A stretch of 42,718 nucleotides of DNA, from NCBI GenBank assembly GCA_030835985.1, contig JAURQT010000056.1, forward strand, positions 1 through 42,718. The letters are read 5' to 3'. Positions 10,901-20,179 of the stretch are shown here, in pieces. Under the pieces are notes generated by a model, which saw nothing but the letters and a program-made list of their open reading frames with translations, ran no database searches and had not been told where the DNA came from. The stretch is from Alphaproteobacteria bacterium. Its GTDB lineage: Bacteria; Pseudomonadota; Alphaproteobacteria; Puniceispirillales; Puniceispirillaceae. The position numbers were made by a program, and so were the translations under genes. Numbering within the stretch: position 1 is the first letter of the stretch; the number at the start of each line of letters is the position of its first letter.

Positions 10901-10921
10901 ATAGCTATTTCAAAGGCGGAT

Positions 10922-11608
10922 TTATCCCCATCTCGTTATCCCCATATCACTTTCTGGGCCGAACCAGCGGTCAAAGGCATCTCTGGCGGCACTTTCCACC
11001 TCTGCACGGCTGAGGATATAGCCCAGATCAGCAAGGCTGGTCACCCCGCCATCGCGCACACCGCAGGGGATAATGCCGTCAAAATGGCTGAGGTCGGGGT
11101 CGATATTGACCGCCAGCCCATGCATGGTCACCCAGCGCGATACCCGCACCCCGACGGCCACAATCTTGTCCATCCTGTCAGGCAGATAGATATCCTTGCG
11201 CGCCACCCACAGGCCGGGCAGCCCGTCCCGCCGCACCGCTTCTACACCAAAGCTGGACAGCATATCGGCCATCCAGCCTTCCAGAGCGTGAATATAGGCA
11301 CGAATATCGCGTTTGCGTTTGTTTAAATCCAGAACCGGCCATAAAATCAGCTGGCCGGGGCCATGATAAGTCCATTGCCCGCCGCGGCCGGTATGCACAA
11401 TCTCAAAGCCGTTATCGGCAAGAAGCTCGCTTTTCAGGGCAGAGGTTCCTGCAGTATAGACAGGCCGATGTTCGGTGGTAAATATCGCCTCGCCCGCACC
11501 GCCCTTTATCACCGCTTCGGCATGGGCACGCATCTGGTCGGCTGCCTGTTCATAAACAGAAGGGCTGGCAATATCCTGCCATTCGGGCGAGGGGGACAGG
11601 GCGGTCAT
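10922..11608 (-). CDS. lipB: Lipoyl(octanoyl) transferase
   Basis: FTTEHRPVYTAGTSA, RGGQWTYHGPGQLILWPVLDL, GLPGLWVARKDIYLPDRMDKIVAVGVRVSRWVTMHGLAVNIDPDLSHFDGIIPCG. Confidence 0.95.
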   Translation of the reverse strand: MTALSPSPEWQDIASPSVYEQAADQMRAHAEAVIKGGAGEAIFTTEHRPVYTAGTSALKSELLADNGFEIVHTGRGGQWTYHGPGQLILWPVLDLNKRKRDIRAYIHALEGWMADMLSSFGVEAVRRDGLPGLWVARKDIYLPDRMDKIVAVGVRVSRWVTMHGLAVNIDPDLSHFDGIIPCGVRDGGVTSLADLGYILSRAEVESAARDAFDRWFGPESDMGITRWG

Positions 11609-11637
11609 ATCGCTCCTTGTTATCAGGGCTGTGTGCG

Positions 11638-11663
11638 GCGATTTTCTCTGGCGATTTTCTCTG
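11638..11663 (+). repeat. 13-bp perfect tandem duplication in the lipB upstream region
   Basis: gcgattttctctg x2 followed by gcgag. Confidence 0.9.
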
Positions 11664-11727
11664 GCGAGTTATAGCATAACCCGCTGTGATGCCAAAAAAA
11701 AGGGCAAAGAAGAACAGGCGAGTTATT

Positions 11728-11949
11728 TTAAACCGCGATTTTAAAGCGCATCCGCACCCCTTTTTCCGAGAGCATGATATAGGCCGGGGCATAGCCATTT
11801 TGCACGCGCTTTAGATAAAAATGCGGGTTGCCCAATACCAGGCTCTTTTTCTGGATAAGCCAGAAATGGCCGGTTTCTTTTTCAATGATGCGGTCCAGAT
11901 GCTGGAAATATTTCTGGTTGTACCGGCGTAGAAAATTTAAAGATGACAT
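11728..11949 (-). CDS. Hypothetical protein (73 aa)
   Basis: Open frame in an otherwise empty interval; protein-like, but no family recognised. Confidence 0.35.
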   Translation of the reverse strand: MSSLNFLRRYNQKYFQHLDRIIEKETGHFWLIQKKSLVLGNPHFYLKRVQNGYAPAYIMLSEKGVRMRFKIAV

Positions 11950-12213
11950 GGGTAATCCGCATTAAAATTCAGAGGTTTAGAAAAAAAGCACAATTTTGCC
12001 TTGTGTGATAAATGCGAAAAATCACCCAATCTTCAACATTATCCTCACCCATTCTGAGCAATGGATGGTTGTATTTGGGTAGGGTTTTGGTAAAATGACG
12101 ATAAGAGAAGTATGCGTCAAAGGTTTTGTTGACATGAATACCAGTTATCCTGTAGGCCAAATGCTTGCAGAAAAATTCGCCAAATTCTGGCCAGATTTTC
12201 AGCAATTAACATC

Positions 12214-12621
12214 ATGCGAACAAAACGCATTAACGAGATTATGGGGCATCCTCTGGACGGCCAGATCATGCAGATTGTCTGCTGGCATCATTTTCTGGCA
12301 TCGATTAATGAGCAGGAACAAAATATTTCAACCTATGAGGAATGTTATGATGCCTGGCATATGGCGTTGAATTATTATGATGCAGATGCCGAGGTTGAAA
12401 AAAAGCTGACCATCAGCTCTATTGCCCATACAACCGGCATGCCGTTTGAAACGGTGCGGCGGCGCGTTAAAAATCTGAAAAAACAGGGCTGGCTGTCGGT
12501 GGACAAGAAAAAGGGCGTAGTCTATAACCCTACAGCCGAAAACAATAACAAAGTTGTTTGTGATATCATGGAAGAGGAAAAAAAGATCGTTACCACCATG
12601 ATCAACCGCTTTTTAAAATAG
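12214..12621 (+). CDS. Putative winged-helix DNA-binding protein (start uncertain)
   Basis: C-terminal HTH-like segment ISSIAHTTGMPFETVRRRVKNLKKQGWLSVDKKKGVVYNPT; poor SD at annotated start. Confidence 0.6.
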   Translation: MRTKRINEIMGHPLDGQIMQIVCWHHFLASINEQEQNISTYEECYDAWHMALNYYDADAEVEKKLTISSIAHTTGMPFETVRRRVKNLKKQGWLSVDKKKGVVYNPTAENNNKVVCDIMEEEKKIVTTMINRFLK

Positions 12622-12624
12622 GCG

Positions 12625-13323
12625 CTAGTTCTTCTGCCAATCTATATCCTCTTCTGTCAGCCGGGCTTTTAGCCAGTCTGGCTGAGGCGCGCCTGTTTGC
12701 AGGGCTTTATCCATCTGCTGTTCTTTATTGGCGACCGCGACCAACCCTTTGCGGGTTTGTTCGATCTGTGCGCGGGCAATATGGACAATGCCATCATCAT
12801 CCCCGCATATCAGGTCGCCCGAAGCGATAATCCTGTCGCCTATCTGAATATCCAGCCCGCAGCTGCCAGGCCCTTTTTTTACCGGCGCATTGGGTGACAG
12901 CCCAGCAGCAAAAACAGGTATATTGACATTATCCAGCCCCATCTTGTCGCGTACCAGCCCGTTCGTGACAATCGCTACAATGCCGGCATTTTTGGCAAAG
13001 CCTGCCAGTATATCCCCGCATAGCGAACAAGAAGGGTTGGCGCTATTATCATCTGATATGGCAATGACCAGCACATCACCTGGCCTTGCAATAGACAGGG
13101 CGGCATATATTGCCAGATTATCATTATAAGGGGTTTCCACCGTCAGGGCAGAGCCGGCAAATTCGGTTTTTTGCGTGACAGGCTTGATGGTATGGGGCAG
13201 GGCAGATTGCCGGTCCAGCGCATCGGATATCCAGCCAACAGGCAGACCATTAAAGGCGTCAATATCGGCTTGTGGCAGACGGGTGAACTGACTGGACAGG
13301 CGAAGGTTTTTTTGCGGTTCCAT
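12625..13323 (-). CDS. RraA-like protein (RraA / 4-hydroxy-4-methyl-2-oxoglutarate aldolase-like family)
   Basis: VGWISDALDRQ, FAGSALTVETPYNDNLAIYAALSIARPGDVLVI, GIVAIVTNGLVRD, GDLICGDDDGIVHI. Confidence 0.88.
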   Translation of the reverse strand: MEPQKNLRLSSQFTRLPQADIDAFNGLPVGWISDALDRQSALPHTIKPVTQKTEFAGSALTVETPYNDNLAIYAALSIARPGDVLVIAISDDNSANPSCSLCGDILAGFAKNAGIVAIVTNGLVRDKMGLDNVNIPVFAAGLSPNAPVKKGPGSCGLDIQIGDRIIASGDLICGDDDGIVHIARAQIEQTRKGLVAVANKEQQMDKALQTGAPQPDWLKARLTEEDIDWQKN

Positions 13324-13427
13324 AGCTGTTACGCCCTTTAATCTGCGGCCAGAGAGATATTTGTCAAACCGTCCGGCTTATGACTGCTTTTCGTGCAGGC
13401 CATAAGCCCCTCTATAGCTGTTTCTGA

Positions 13428-16070
13428 CTAGAAGTTGAGCGATATATCGGTATGGACAGAACGACAGGCCGAAATACGCGGTACCAGGAATTCCGGCAGG
13501 CGATCCTGGCCGCGCAGACCAATATTTGCCGCTGTTTCCTGCTGATAGCTTGCCAGCACCGGCAGAACATCGCGCACCGCACTTTCCCGCCAGCTAATCT
13601 CTGCGGCAACAAGGGCTTGTGCTTCTGCCATCAGCCCATCAGCCTTTTCGATATCATCCTTTTTATAGGCGCGGCGGGCTTTACTCAACAGGGATTTTAC
13701 CTCGCTCGAGCCAGCCACATCATTCAAGGCTGCAGATGCATCTTTAATGGCCCCTTCCTGTTCCTTGCCTTTCAGGGTTTTAACAGACGCCATCAGCTCA
13801 GCCAAAAGCGGCTGGAAGGCGATAAAGCCATCCCCGGCGGAAATAATGCTCATCGCTTCCTGGATACCATTAAAGCTGTCATCCATGGCCCGGCGATAGC
13901 TGCGCTCTTCTTTGGATAAGGCTTTCAGATGCGTTTGATAGTCGGCTGAAACCGTTTTCCAATTGGCAGGTATCTGGCCTTCAAAGGCCGCGATTTGCGC
14001 ATCCACCTTTTCCATTTTTGCGATTATCTCTGCCTTTTCTTCCTCATTATCCGAGGTTTGTCTCTCGCTCTTATAGCGTTTGTTCAGCCCTTCCAGCTTG
14101 CCAATTTCACGCTGAATATCGCGCACTTGTGTATGCAGGCTGGCATAGGAAATCGTCGCCTCATCCAGTACCGCTTTTGCCGCATTAATCGCCTCAAGCT
14201 GTGCAAAGATAGAGCCAGCTGCCTTGGCCGAGCCGGAAATGCTGTCCGCCAGCTTTTCTGGCAAGTTGGTCAAATCGGTCGCTTCCAGCTTGGCGATAGA
14301 GGCAGAAATGGCCACCTTGTCGGCAATAAATGTTTCTGCCAGATATTCCTCGACACAGGCCTGCAAGCGCGGATTCATTGGCGGCGGGGCATTAAAAGAA
14401 GACAGATAAAAACGGTTCGGCAGATAATTCACCAGAGGCGGGAATGCCCCGACAATCCCCAATGCAATCAGCTGCAGGATAATAAACGGCACAACACCGC
14501 GATAAATCGAAATGGTCTTAATCGCAGAAGAGGCCACGCCGCGCAGATAAAATAGCGCAAAGCCAAATGGTGGCGTCAGGAAGCTGGTCTGGGTGTTTAC
14601 CCCGATCATTACCCCCAACCAGACAGCGGTGATATTGGCACTTGGGTCGGCCAGCAAAATCGGCGCAATGATAGGTACAACCACCACTGCAATTTCGATA
14701 AAATCAAGGAAGAAGCCCAGAATAAAGATAACAGCCATCACCACGATGAATTGTGTCCAGAACCCGCCTGGCAGGCTCTGCAGAAACTCTTTTACATAAT
14801 GCTCGCCGCCAAACCCTCTAAAGGCGGATGTCAGCATGGCCGCCCCTAGCAGGATAATAAACACCATAGAGGTCGTCTTGGCTGTTTCGATCATCACCTC
14901 ATTCAGGGTGTTTTCCACTTTGAATGTGCGCCAGCAAGACCAGGCGATGGCCACTATTAATGTCGCAGACGCAATGATGCCAAGCGTGACAGGAATATGA
15001 TTGCCCGTTACCGCCAGATTTTTAATATTCAGGTCGAAAAAGGCCAGAAGGGTGAAAATAGCCGCTATTGCCAGCCCGGCCAGGATAGCCGGATATAGCG
15101 CGCCTTTTTTCGTTTCATACAGCTTGTAGCCAGCCATAATGGTCGCCCCGATAGCGCCGATAGCTCCGGCCTGATTAACCGTCGCGATCCCCATAATAAT
15201 CGAGCCGAGTACCAGGAAAATAAGCACCAGAGGCGGCACAAGTGAAAACAGAACCTTGGCAAAAAACTCGCGCGTGAAACCGGATGGGTTAGGGACAGCA
15301 GGTGCCATCGAAGGCCGGATAAGAGCGGTTGTCAGGATATAGGCAAAATAAACGCCCACCAGTACCATACCTGGCAAGAATGCCCCCAGGAACATATCGC
15401 CAGCAGACGTTGAGGTGACATCAAAAGCCGATGGCATGGTAAACTCGCCTGTGGCTTCTTTATAGGCTGATTGCCGCATGGCAGAGGCCTGATCAGAGGC
15501 CGAGCCAAGCTGGTCAGCCAGAATAATCAGCACAATCGATGGCGGGATAATCTGGCCAAGTGTACCAGAAGCACAAATCGTTCCCGATGCCAGAGAGGGC
15601 GAGTAATTATTACGCATCATAGAAGGCAGGGAAATCAGCCCCATCGCCACCACTGTTGCGCCCACAATACCGGTGGTCGCCGCCAGCAATGCCCCCACAA
15701 ATACCACCGAAATGCCCAGACCGCCCGGAACAGGCCCAAACAGGCCAGCCATGGTCATCAGCAAATCTTCGGCAATGCGCGAACGCTGCAACATAATGCC
15801 CATAAAGATAAAGAGCGGAATAGCGATAAGCGTATCGCGTTCAAAATCATAGAATATCGCTCGGAAATTCATTACCCCGGCGGAAAGCCATTCTGTCGGG
15901 CCATCCTGGGCAAAAAAGATTTTTATATCATCAAACAGCGCCCAGCCAAATAATGCGGCAAGGCCAATGGTTAAAATCGCAGAGCCTGGCAAGGCAAATG
16001 CCACGGGGAAACCCATTCCCAGCGCAACCATCATCAATACAAATAACAGGAAAAGAAAATAAAGTTCCAT
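13428..16070 (-). CDS. TRAP transporter large permease (DctM-type) with long C-terminal extension
   Basis: Multi-TM DctM motifs (GFPVAFALPGSAI, PLFIFMGIMLQRS, GTLGQIIPPSIVLIILAD, GVNTQTSFLTPPFGFALFYLRG); about 329 aa soluble, heptad-rich tail. Confidence 0.92.
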   Translation of the reverse strand: MELYFLFLLFVLMMVALGMGFPVAFALPGSAILTIGLAALFGWALFDDIKIFFAQDGPTEWLSAGVMNFRAIFYDFERDTLIAIPLFIFMGIMLQRSRIAEDLLMTMAGLFGPVPGGLGISVVFVGALLAATTGIVGATVVAMGLISLPSMMRNNYSPSLASGTICASGTLGQIIPPSIVLIILADQLGSASDQASAMRQSAYKEATGEFTMPSAFDVTSTSAGDMFLGAFLPGMVLVGVYFAYILTTALIRPSMAPAVPNPSGFTREFFAKVLFSLVPPLVLIFLVLGSIIMGIATVNQAGAIGAIGATIMAGYKLYETKKGALYPAILAGLAIAAIFTLLAFFDLNIKNLAVTGNHIPVTLGIIASATLIVAIAWSCWRTFKVENTLNEVMIETAKTTSMVFIILLGAAMLTSAFRGFGGEHYVKEFLQSLPGGFWTQFIVVMAVIFILGFFLDFIEIAVVVVPIIAPILLADPSANITAVWLGVMIGVNTQTSFLTPPFGFALFYLRGVASSAIKTISIYRGVVPFIILQLIALGIVGAFPPLVNYLPNRFYLSSFNAPPPMNPRLQACVEEYLAETFIADKVAISASIAKLEATDLTNLPEKLADSISGSAKAAGSIFAQLEAINAAKAVLDEATISYASLHTQVRDIQREIGKLEGLNKRYKSERQTSDNEEEKAEIIAKMEKVDAQIAAFEGQIPANWKTVSADYQTHLKALSKEERSYRRAMDDSFNGIQEAMSIISAGDGFIAFQPLLAELMASVKTLKGKEQEGAIKDASAALNDVAGSSEVKSLLSKARRAYKKDDIEKADGLMAEAQALVAAEISWRESAVRDVLPVLASYQQETAANIGLRGQDRLPEFLVPRISACRSVHTDISLNF

Positions 16071-16082
16071 TGTGACGTGCCT

Positions 16083-17084
16083 TTAACTCTTTGATGTTTC
16101 TGACTCAGCGCTGTCCTGTTCCAGAACATTTAGCTGAGCAACCAGAAAGCTGGAAAACTGAAACAGCATGGAAATCGCAAATACTATCAGAAAGCCGGAC
16201 ATAATATATTTGACATACATCCCGAAGCCTTGCTGGGTGACCTCAAAATTCAAAAGCGCCAGATTAAAGGGCGAGGTGTCATTCCACAGCCCTCTGGTTA
16301 AAACGATCCAGCATAACGGGCTGCCCAGTAAAATTACACCCCAGATATTGACCTTTGCTTTCAGCTTGTCATTGAAGCCTGCATAGAGCACATCCACGCG
16401 CACATGCCCGTCATGGATAAGGGTATAGGCGCTGGCAAACAAGAACAGAGCCGCATACCAAAAGCGCACCAAATCGCCCATAAAGGCCTGCTCATACGAA
16501 AAGATAAAGCGGGTAATCACAATGGCCAGCTCGGCAAAAACGATCAGCGCAGCCAGCCAGATAAAATCGATACCGCGCCGGATAAGGGCAATTAAAACGC
16601 CGCAGAAAATAAGGGGTATATGCACATATACCCCCCGGAATGCAGGTTTGCCCAATTCCAGAGCCAGCTCATCGCCAACAATGGCAGGCAGCATATTTTC
16701 AATCCGCACAAAAGAAATAGCCGCATCGGTTATGCCAACCAGCATGACGGCCCAAAAGGCAGCGGAAATAATAAATTCAGCAGAACGGTCAAGTAATTGA
16801 AACTGGCGTTGGCCAGCTTGCTGACGCGATAAAATTCTAAGTGGCCATAAAACAGCGAATAAATAGGAAAGCGATTGCAACGCGCCTATCATCAGGGCAA
16901 AGCCGGAATATTCACCGGCATTATTGGTAATTTGCAGACCAGATACAGCTAAAAAGCCAAACAGGCCGGGCATATCAAAAACAAAGGTAATAAAATTGTT
17001 GGCAACATAGGCCGCCCCGCTAAAGGCGCTGGCAAGAGCCAAATAATTAAGAAAATTTTCAAGGCTAAATGTGTTTTGAGACAT
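16083..17084 (-). CDS. TRAP transporter small permease (DctQ-type, enlarged)
   Basis: ITRFIFSYEQAFMGDLVRFWYAALFLFASAYTLIHDGHVRVDVLYAGFNDKLKAKVNIWG is DctQ-like; lies between dctP and dctM; ATG at 17084 preferred to GTG at 17111. Confidence 0.85.
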   Translation of the reverse strand: MSQNTFSLENFLNYLALASAFSGAAYVANNFITFVFDMPGLFGFLAVSGLQITNNAGEYSGFALMIGALQSLSYLFAVLWPLRILSRQQAGQRQFQLLDRSAEFIISAAFWAVMLVGITDAAISFVRIENMLPAIVGDELALELGKPAFRGVYVHIPLIFCGVLIALIRRGIDFIWLAALIVFAELAIVITRFIFSYEQAFMGDLVRFWYAALFLFASAYTLIHDGHVRVDVLYAGFNDKLKAKVNIWGVILLGSPLCWIVLTRGLWNDTSPFNLALLNFEVTQQGFGMYVKYIMSGFLIVFAISMLFQFSSFLVAQLNVLEQDSAESETSKS

Positions 17085-17104
17085 CGCTTTATTTCCAGAG
17101 CAAG

Positions 17105-17138
17105 AGGCCACAAGGAAGAACCAGCTTCCCTGTGGCCT
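17105..17138 (-). promoter_or_regulatory. Strong intercistronic hairpin between dctP and dctQ
   Basis: aggccaca-a-ggaag-aaccag-cttcc-c-tgtggcct: 13 bp with one mismatch and a 6-nt loop; no T run. Confidence 0.75.
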
Positions 17139-17159
17139 GAATTATGCTGTTCAAGGCAA

Positions 17160-18251
17160 TTAGATTCCGTAGATTCTATTGCGCTGGTTTACATAATCTG
17201 TGGTTGACAGCTTCAGCCAGCCACCGATTTCCTTACGGCCTTTTTCAAAGCTTTCATGGATTCTGTTTGCCAGATCTGAATGGGCACGTGCTTCTTCAAA
17301 CACTTCATCGGCTGCTTCTGCCAATGCATCCCAAACATCTTCGTTGAATGAACGGATCTGAACACCATGATCGCGCTCGAGGCGAACCATAGCTGGTGCA
17401 GACTTACCGTTATATTCAGACATCATCATTTCGTTTTCAGCTGTTGCGGCTGTGGTGATGATGGCTCTGTCCAGATCAGACAGGTCAGCCCAGAACTTGG
17501 CGTTGAAACCAGCTGCGATCATTGAGCCAGGCTCATGCATACCAGCTGTGTAATAGAATTTGGCTGCTTCATAGAACTTCATAATTTCATCGTTCCATGC
17601 GCCAACCCATTCTGTTGCATCAATCGCGCCAGAAACCAGGTTTTCATAAATCTGGCCACCCGGTACGGTTACAGGTGAGCCGCCAAGCTTACCGATAACA
17701 TCCCCGCCCAGACCAGGAATACGCATCTTCAGACCTTTGAAGTCGTCTGCCGAGTTGATTTCTTTATTAAACCAGCCACCGGCCTGTGAGCCTGTTGAAC
17801 CAGCCATGATACATTTCAGGCCGAATTCGCCTGCCAGCTCGTCCCACAGCTCCTGACCGCCGCCATGACGAATCCAGGCATTCATTTCAGGATAGGTCAA
17901 ACCGAAAGGAACGGCTGTGAAGTAACCCCAACCAGGGTGACGGCCTTTCCAGTAGTAATCGGCAGCGTGATAGCCTTGTGCGTTGCCAGAAGCCACTTCA
18001 TCAAAGCTGTCGAATGCGCCAACACGTTCACCAGCAGCATAATAGCTTACCTGAATGCGGCCGCCTGACAGATCCTGAATGGTCTGTGCATAACGCTGCG
18101 CCCCTGTACCCAGACCAGGAAAATCCCGACCCCAGGTGGCCACAATGGCCATTTCAATACGTTCTTGTGCCAGAGCAGGAGCGGCAAGCGGTGCTGCAAC
18201 GGCCCCGATAGCTGCGCCTTTAACAAAAGAACGACGGTTTATTTTAGTCAT
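17160..18251 (-). CDS. TRAP transporter substrate-binding protein (DctP/TakP-like), Tat-type signal
   Basis: N-terminal NRRSFVKGAAIGAVAAPLAAPALAQ, then SBP-type sequence; first gene of a dctP-dctQ-dctM operon. Confidence 0.92.
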   Translation of the reverse strand: MTKINRRSFVKGAAIGAVAAPLAAPALAQERIEMAIVATWGRDFPGLGTGAQRYAQTIQDLSGGRIQVSYYAAGERVGAFDSFDEVASGNAQGYHAADYYWKGRHPGWGYFTAVPFGLTYPEMNAWIRHGGGQELWDELAGEFGLKCIMAGSTGSQAGGWFNKEINSADDFKGLKMRIPGLGGDVIGKLGGSPVTVPGGQIYENLVSGAIDATEWVGAWNDEIMKFYEAAKFYYTAGMHEPGSMIAAGFNAKFWADLSDLDRAIITTAATAENEMMMSEYNGKSAPAMVRLERDHGVQIRSFNEDVWDALAEAADEVFEEARAHSDLANRIHESFEKGRKEIGGWLKLSTTDYVNQRNRIYGI

Positions 18252-18520
18252 AATTTCCTCCGAAACCTAAAGTAGTTTAGACTTCCAAGTTAGTTTAAGG
18301 ATTTGGGTTGAGCAAGTGTTTTCATCAGAAGATTTTTCCATTTTTATATGAAAAACAGGTAATTTAGCGAAAATTCAATAGGTCATTTGAGAAATTTTCT
18401 GCTCAGAAAGCGGGAATTTGCGCATTTTGATTTCGAAATATCTGTCAGAAGGGCATTATTATAATCTTAACGCGAGAATCAGGGGCATTTTAGCGCATTG
18501 CTGAAAATCTCTTTTTGCTT

Positions 18521-18621
18521 TTTTATCATGCCGGTACTTAATTTTATCATGCCGCAAATAATCCGGCTTTTCATCGGGACAATTTATTTTTTTATAGTGC
18601 CTTATTTTTTTATAGTACCGG
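18521..18621. repeat. Compact repeat cluster in the dctP/Gate-protein intergenic region
   Basis: ttttatcatgccg at 18521 and 18542; ttatttttttatagtRcc tandem at 18584 and 18602; ccggtact (18531-18538) / agtaccgg (18614-18621) inverted repeat. Confidence 0.8.
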
Positions 18622-18728
18622 AAAGGGTCTGGCTTTAGGCTGGTGAATAAAAAAAACTGGCATATCGCCAGCCGATAGGGCAAAAAAATCTGCATCATGC
18701 CTTAAAAATAAGGGTAGGGGGGCTTTAG

Positions 18729-19697
18729 ATGGATGTAAAAAAGATTGTCAGGGATATTATTGATGTATCGCTGACCCTGTTCAAAATTATGATACCCACC
18801 CTGATTGTGGTGAAAATCCTGCAAGAGGTGGGGATTGTGGATTTGCTGACCGCTGTAATGGCCCCTGCCATGTCCTTTATCGGGCTGTCCGCAGATATGG
18901 CGGTTGTGCTGACCACAACCATGTTAACCAATCCTTATGCAGGGCTGATTGTGTTTGCCGGATCGTCGGCGGTAGATGGTCTAACCGTTGGCCAGGCCAG
19001 TATCGCGGCCAGCTTTATGCTTTTTACCCATTCCCTGCCCGTAGAAGTGCTGATCTCGCGCAAAGCCGGGGTGCGGATGCGGGTAACGCTGCTGGTGCGG
19101 ATTGGCGGGGCGTTTTTATTTTGCTTTCTTCTGCATCATCTGTTGCAGCTCACAGGCTGGCTTACAGCAGAAGCCTTTGTCAGCTTGCCACAATTTGCCC
19201 AGAGCAGCAGTTTGCTGGAATGGGGGATTGATCAGATAAAAGGGCTGATATTTGTCCAGCTGGTGATTATTGTTCTGCTGTTTTTCCTGGAATTTTTGCG
19301 GATTATCGGGGTGGAGCGCCTTATTCGTCTGGCCTTGAACCCGTTTTTAAAATTTATGGGGGTAGGCGATAAGGCCGCCACCATAGCCGTGGTCGGGGTC
19401 ACGCTGGGGCTGGGCTTTGGCGGCGGATTGCTGATAAAAGAGGTTGCCACTGGCCAGATACCGCGAAAAGATGTGTTTGGCGTTTTATGCTTTATCAATC
19501 TATTGCATTCGGTGTTTGAAGATACCTCTGTGGTGATGCTGCTGGGGCCCAATTTATTTATCGTGCTGATTGGGCGAACTATTTACACAATGCTGTTTAT
19601 TTATGTTCTGATGCGGCTGGTCAATAGCTGGTCAGATAATGCCTGGCAGCGTTTCCTGACCAATAGCCAGATACCGGCGCACAGCCCGTCCATATAG
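18729..19697 (+). CDS. Nucleoside-recognition (Gate) domain membrane protein
   Basis: Two hydrophobic Gate-like halves (LFKIMIPTLIVVKILQEVGIVDLL..., GLGFGGGLLIKEVATGQIPRKDVFGVLCFINLLHSVFEDTSVV). Confidence 0.75.
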   Translation: MDVKKIVRDIIDVSLTLFKIMIPTLIVVKILQEVGIVDLLTAVMAPAMSFIGLSADMAVVLTTTMLTNPYAGLIVFAGSSAVDGLTVGQASIAASFMLFTHSLPVEVLISRKAGVRMRVTLLVRIGGAFLFCFLLHHLLQLTGWLTAEAFVSLPQFAQSSSLLEWGIDQIKGLIFVQLVIIVLLFFLEFLRIIGVERLIRLALNPFLKFMGVGDKAATIAVVGVTLGLGFGGGLLIKEVATGQIPRKDVFGVLCFINLLHSVFEDTSVVMLLGPNLFIVLIGRTIYTMLFIYVLMRLVNSWSDNAWQRFLTNSQIPAHSPSI

Positions 19698-19777
19698 GCT
19701 TTTTCCCGGATAGGGCATTTTTTTTAAAAGTCACAAAAGCGTCATAATCAACCAATAGGAATAGAGGTCAGAACAGG

Positions 19778-20146
19778 ATGGATATGAACTTTCCGATAGA
19801 GGTGGGGGACTCGGATATTCATGGGCATGGGGTATTTGCCACCAGAAAAATTACCAAAGGCGCAATTATCGAGCGATGCCCCTATATTGTGATAGATGAT
19901 GATGATGTGGCAGAGGCTAACCGGTTGCAGGATTATCTGTTCACCAGCCCGGATGAAGCAGGCGATTATCTATGTGTTTTGGGCTATGGGATGGTCTATA
20001 ATCACAGTGATAGCCCCAATGCAGAATGGGAAATTGATGATGAGGATATCCGCTTTGTGTGTTTCACCGCTTTGCGAGACATTAAAAAGGGCGAGGAAAT
20101 TCTGCATAGCTATGGCCAGGAATATTGGACGACCAGAAAAGAATAG
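19778..20146 (+). CDS. SET-domain protein (putative lysine methyltransferase)
   Basis: HGHGVFATRKITKGAIIERCP, GYGMVYNHSDSPNAEWE, FTALRDIKKGEEILHSYGQEYW: canonical NHS...P and GEE(I/L)..SYG SET motifs. Confidence 0.88.
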   Translation: MDMNFPIEVGDSDIHGHGVFATRKITKGAIIERCPYIVIDDDDVAEANRLQDYLFTSPDEAGDYLCVLGYGMVYNHSDSPNAEWEIDDEDIRFVCFTALRDIKKGEEILHSYGQEYWTTRKE

Positions 20147-20179
20147 CCCTTTATCCTTGCACCTGATGGGGCGAACAGC

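Noticed and set aside
11969-12205. 78-aa minus-strand ORF
   Set aside because: Overlaps the upstream part of the HTH gene frame; no SD or family; possible but unsupported
18459-18698. 79-aa minus-strand ORF in the dctP upstream region
   Set aside because: Lys/Tyr/His-rich translation produced by the AT-rich repeats; better explained as non-coding repeat DNA
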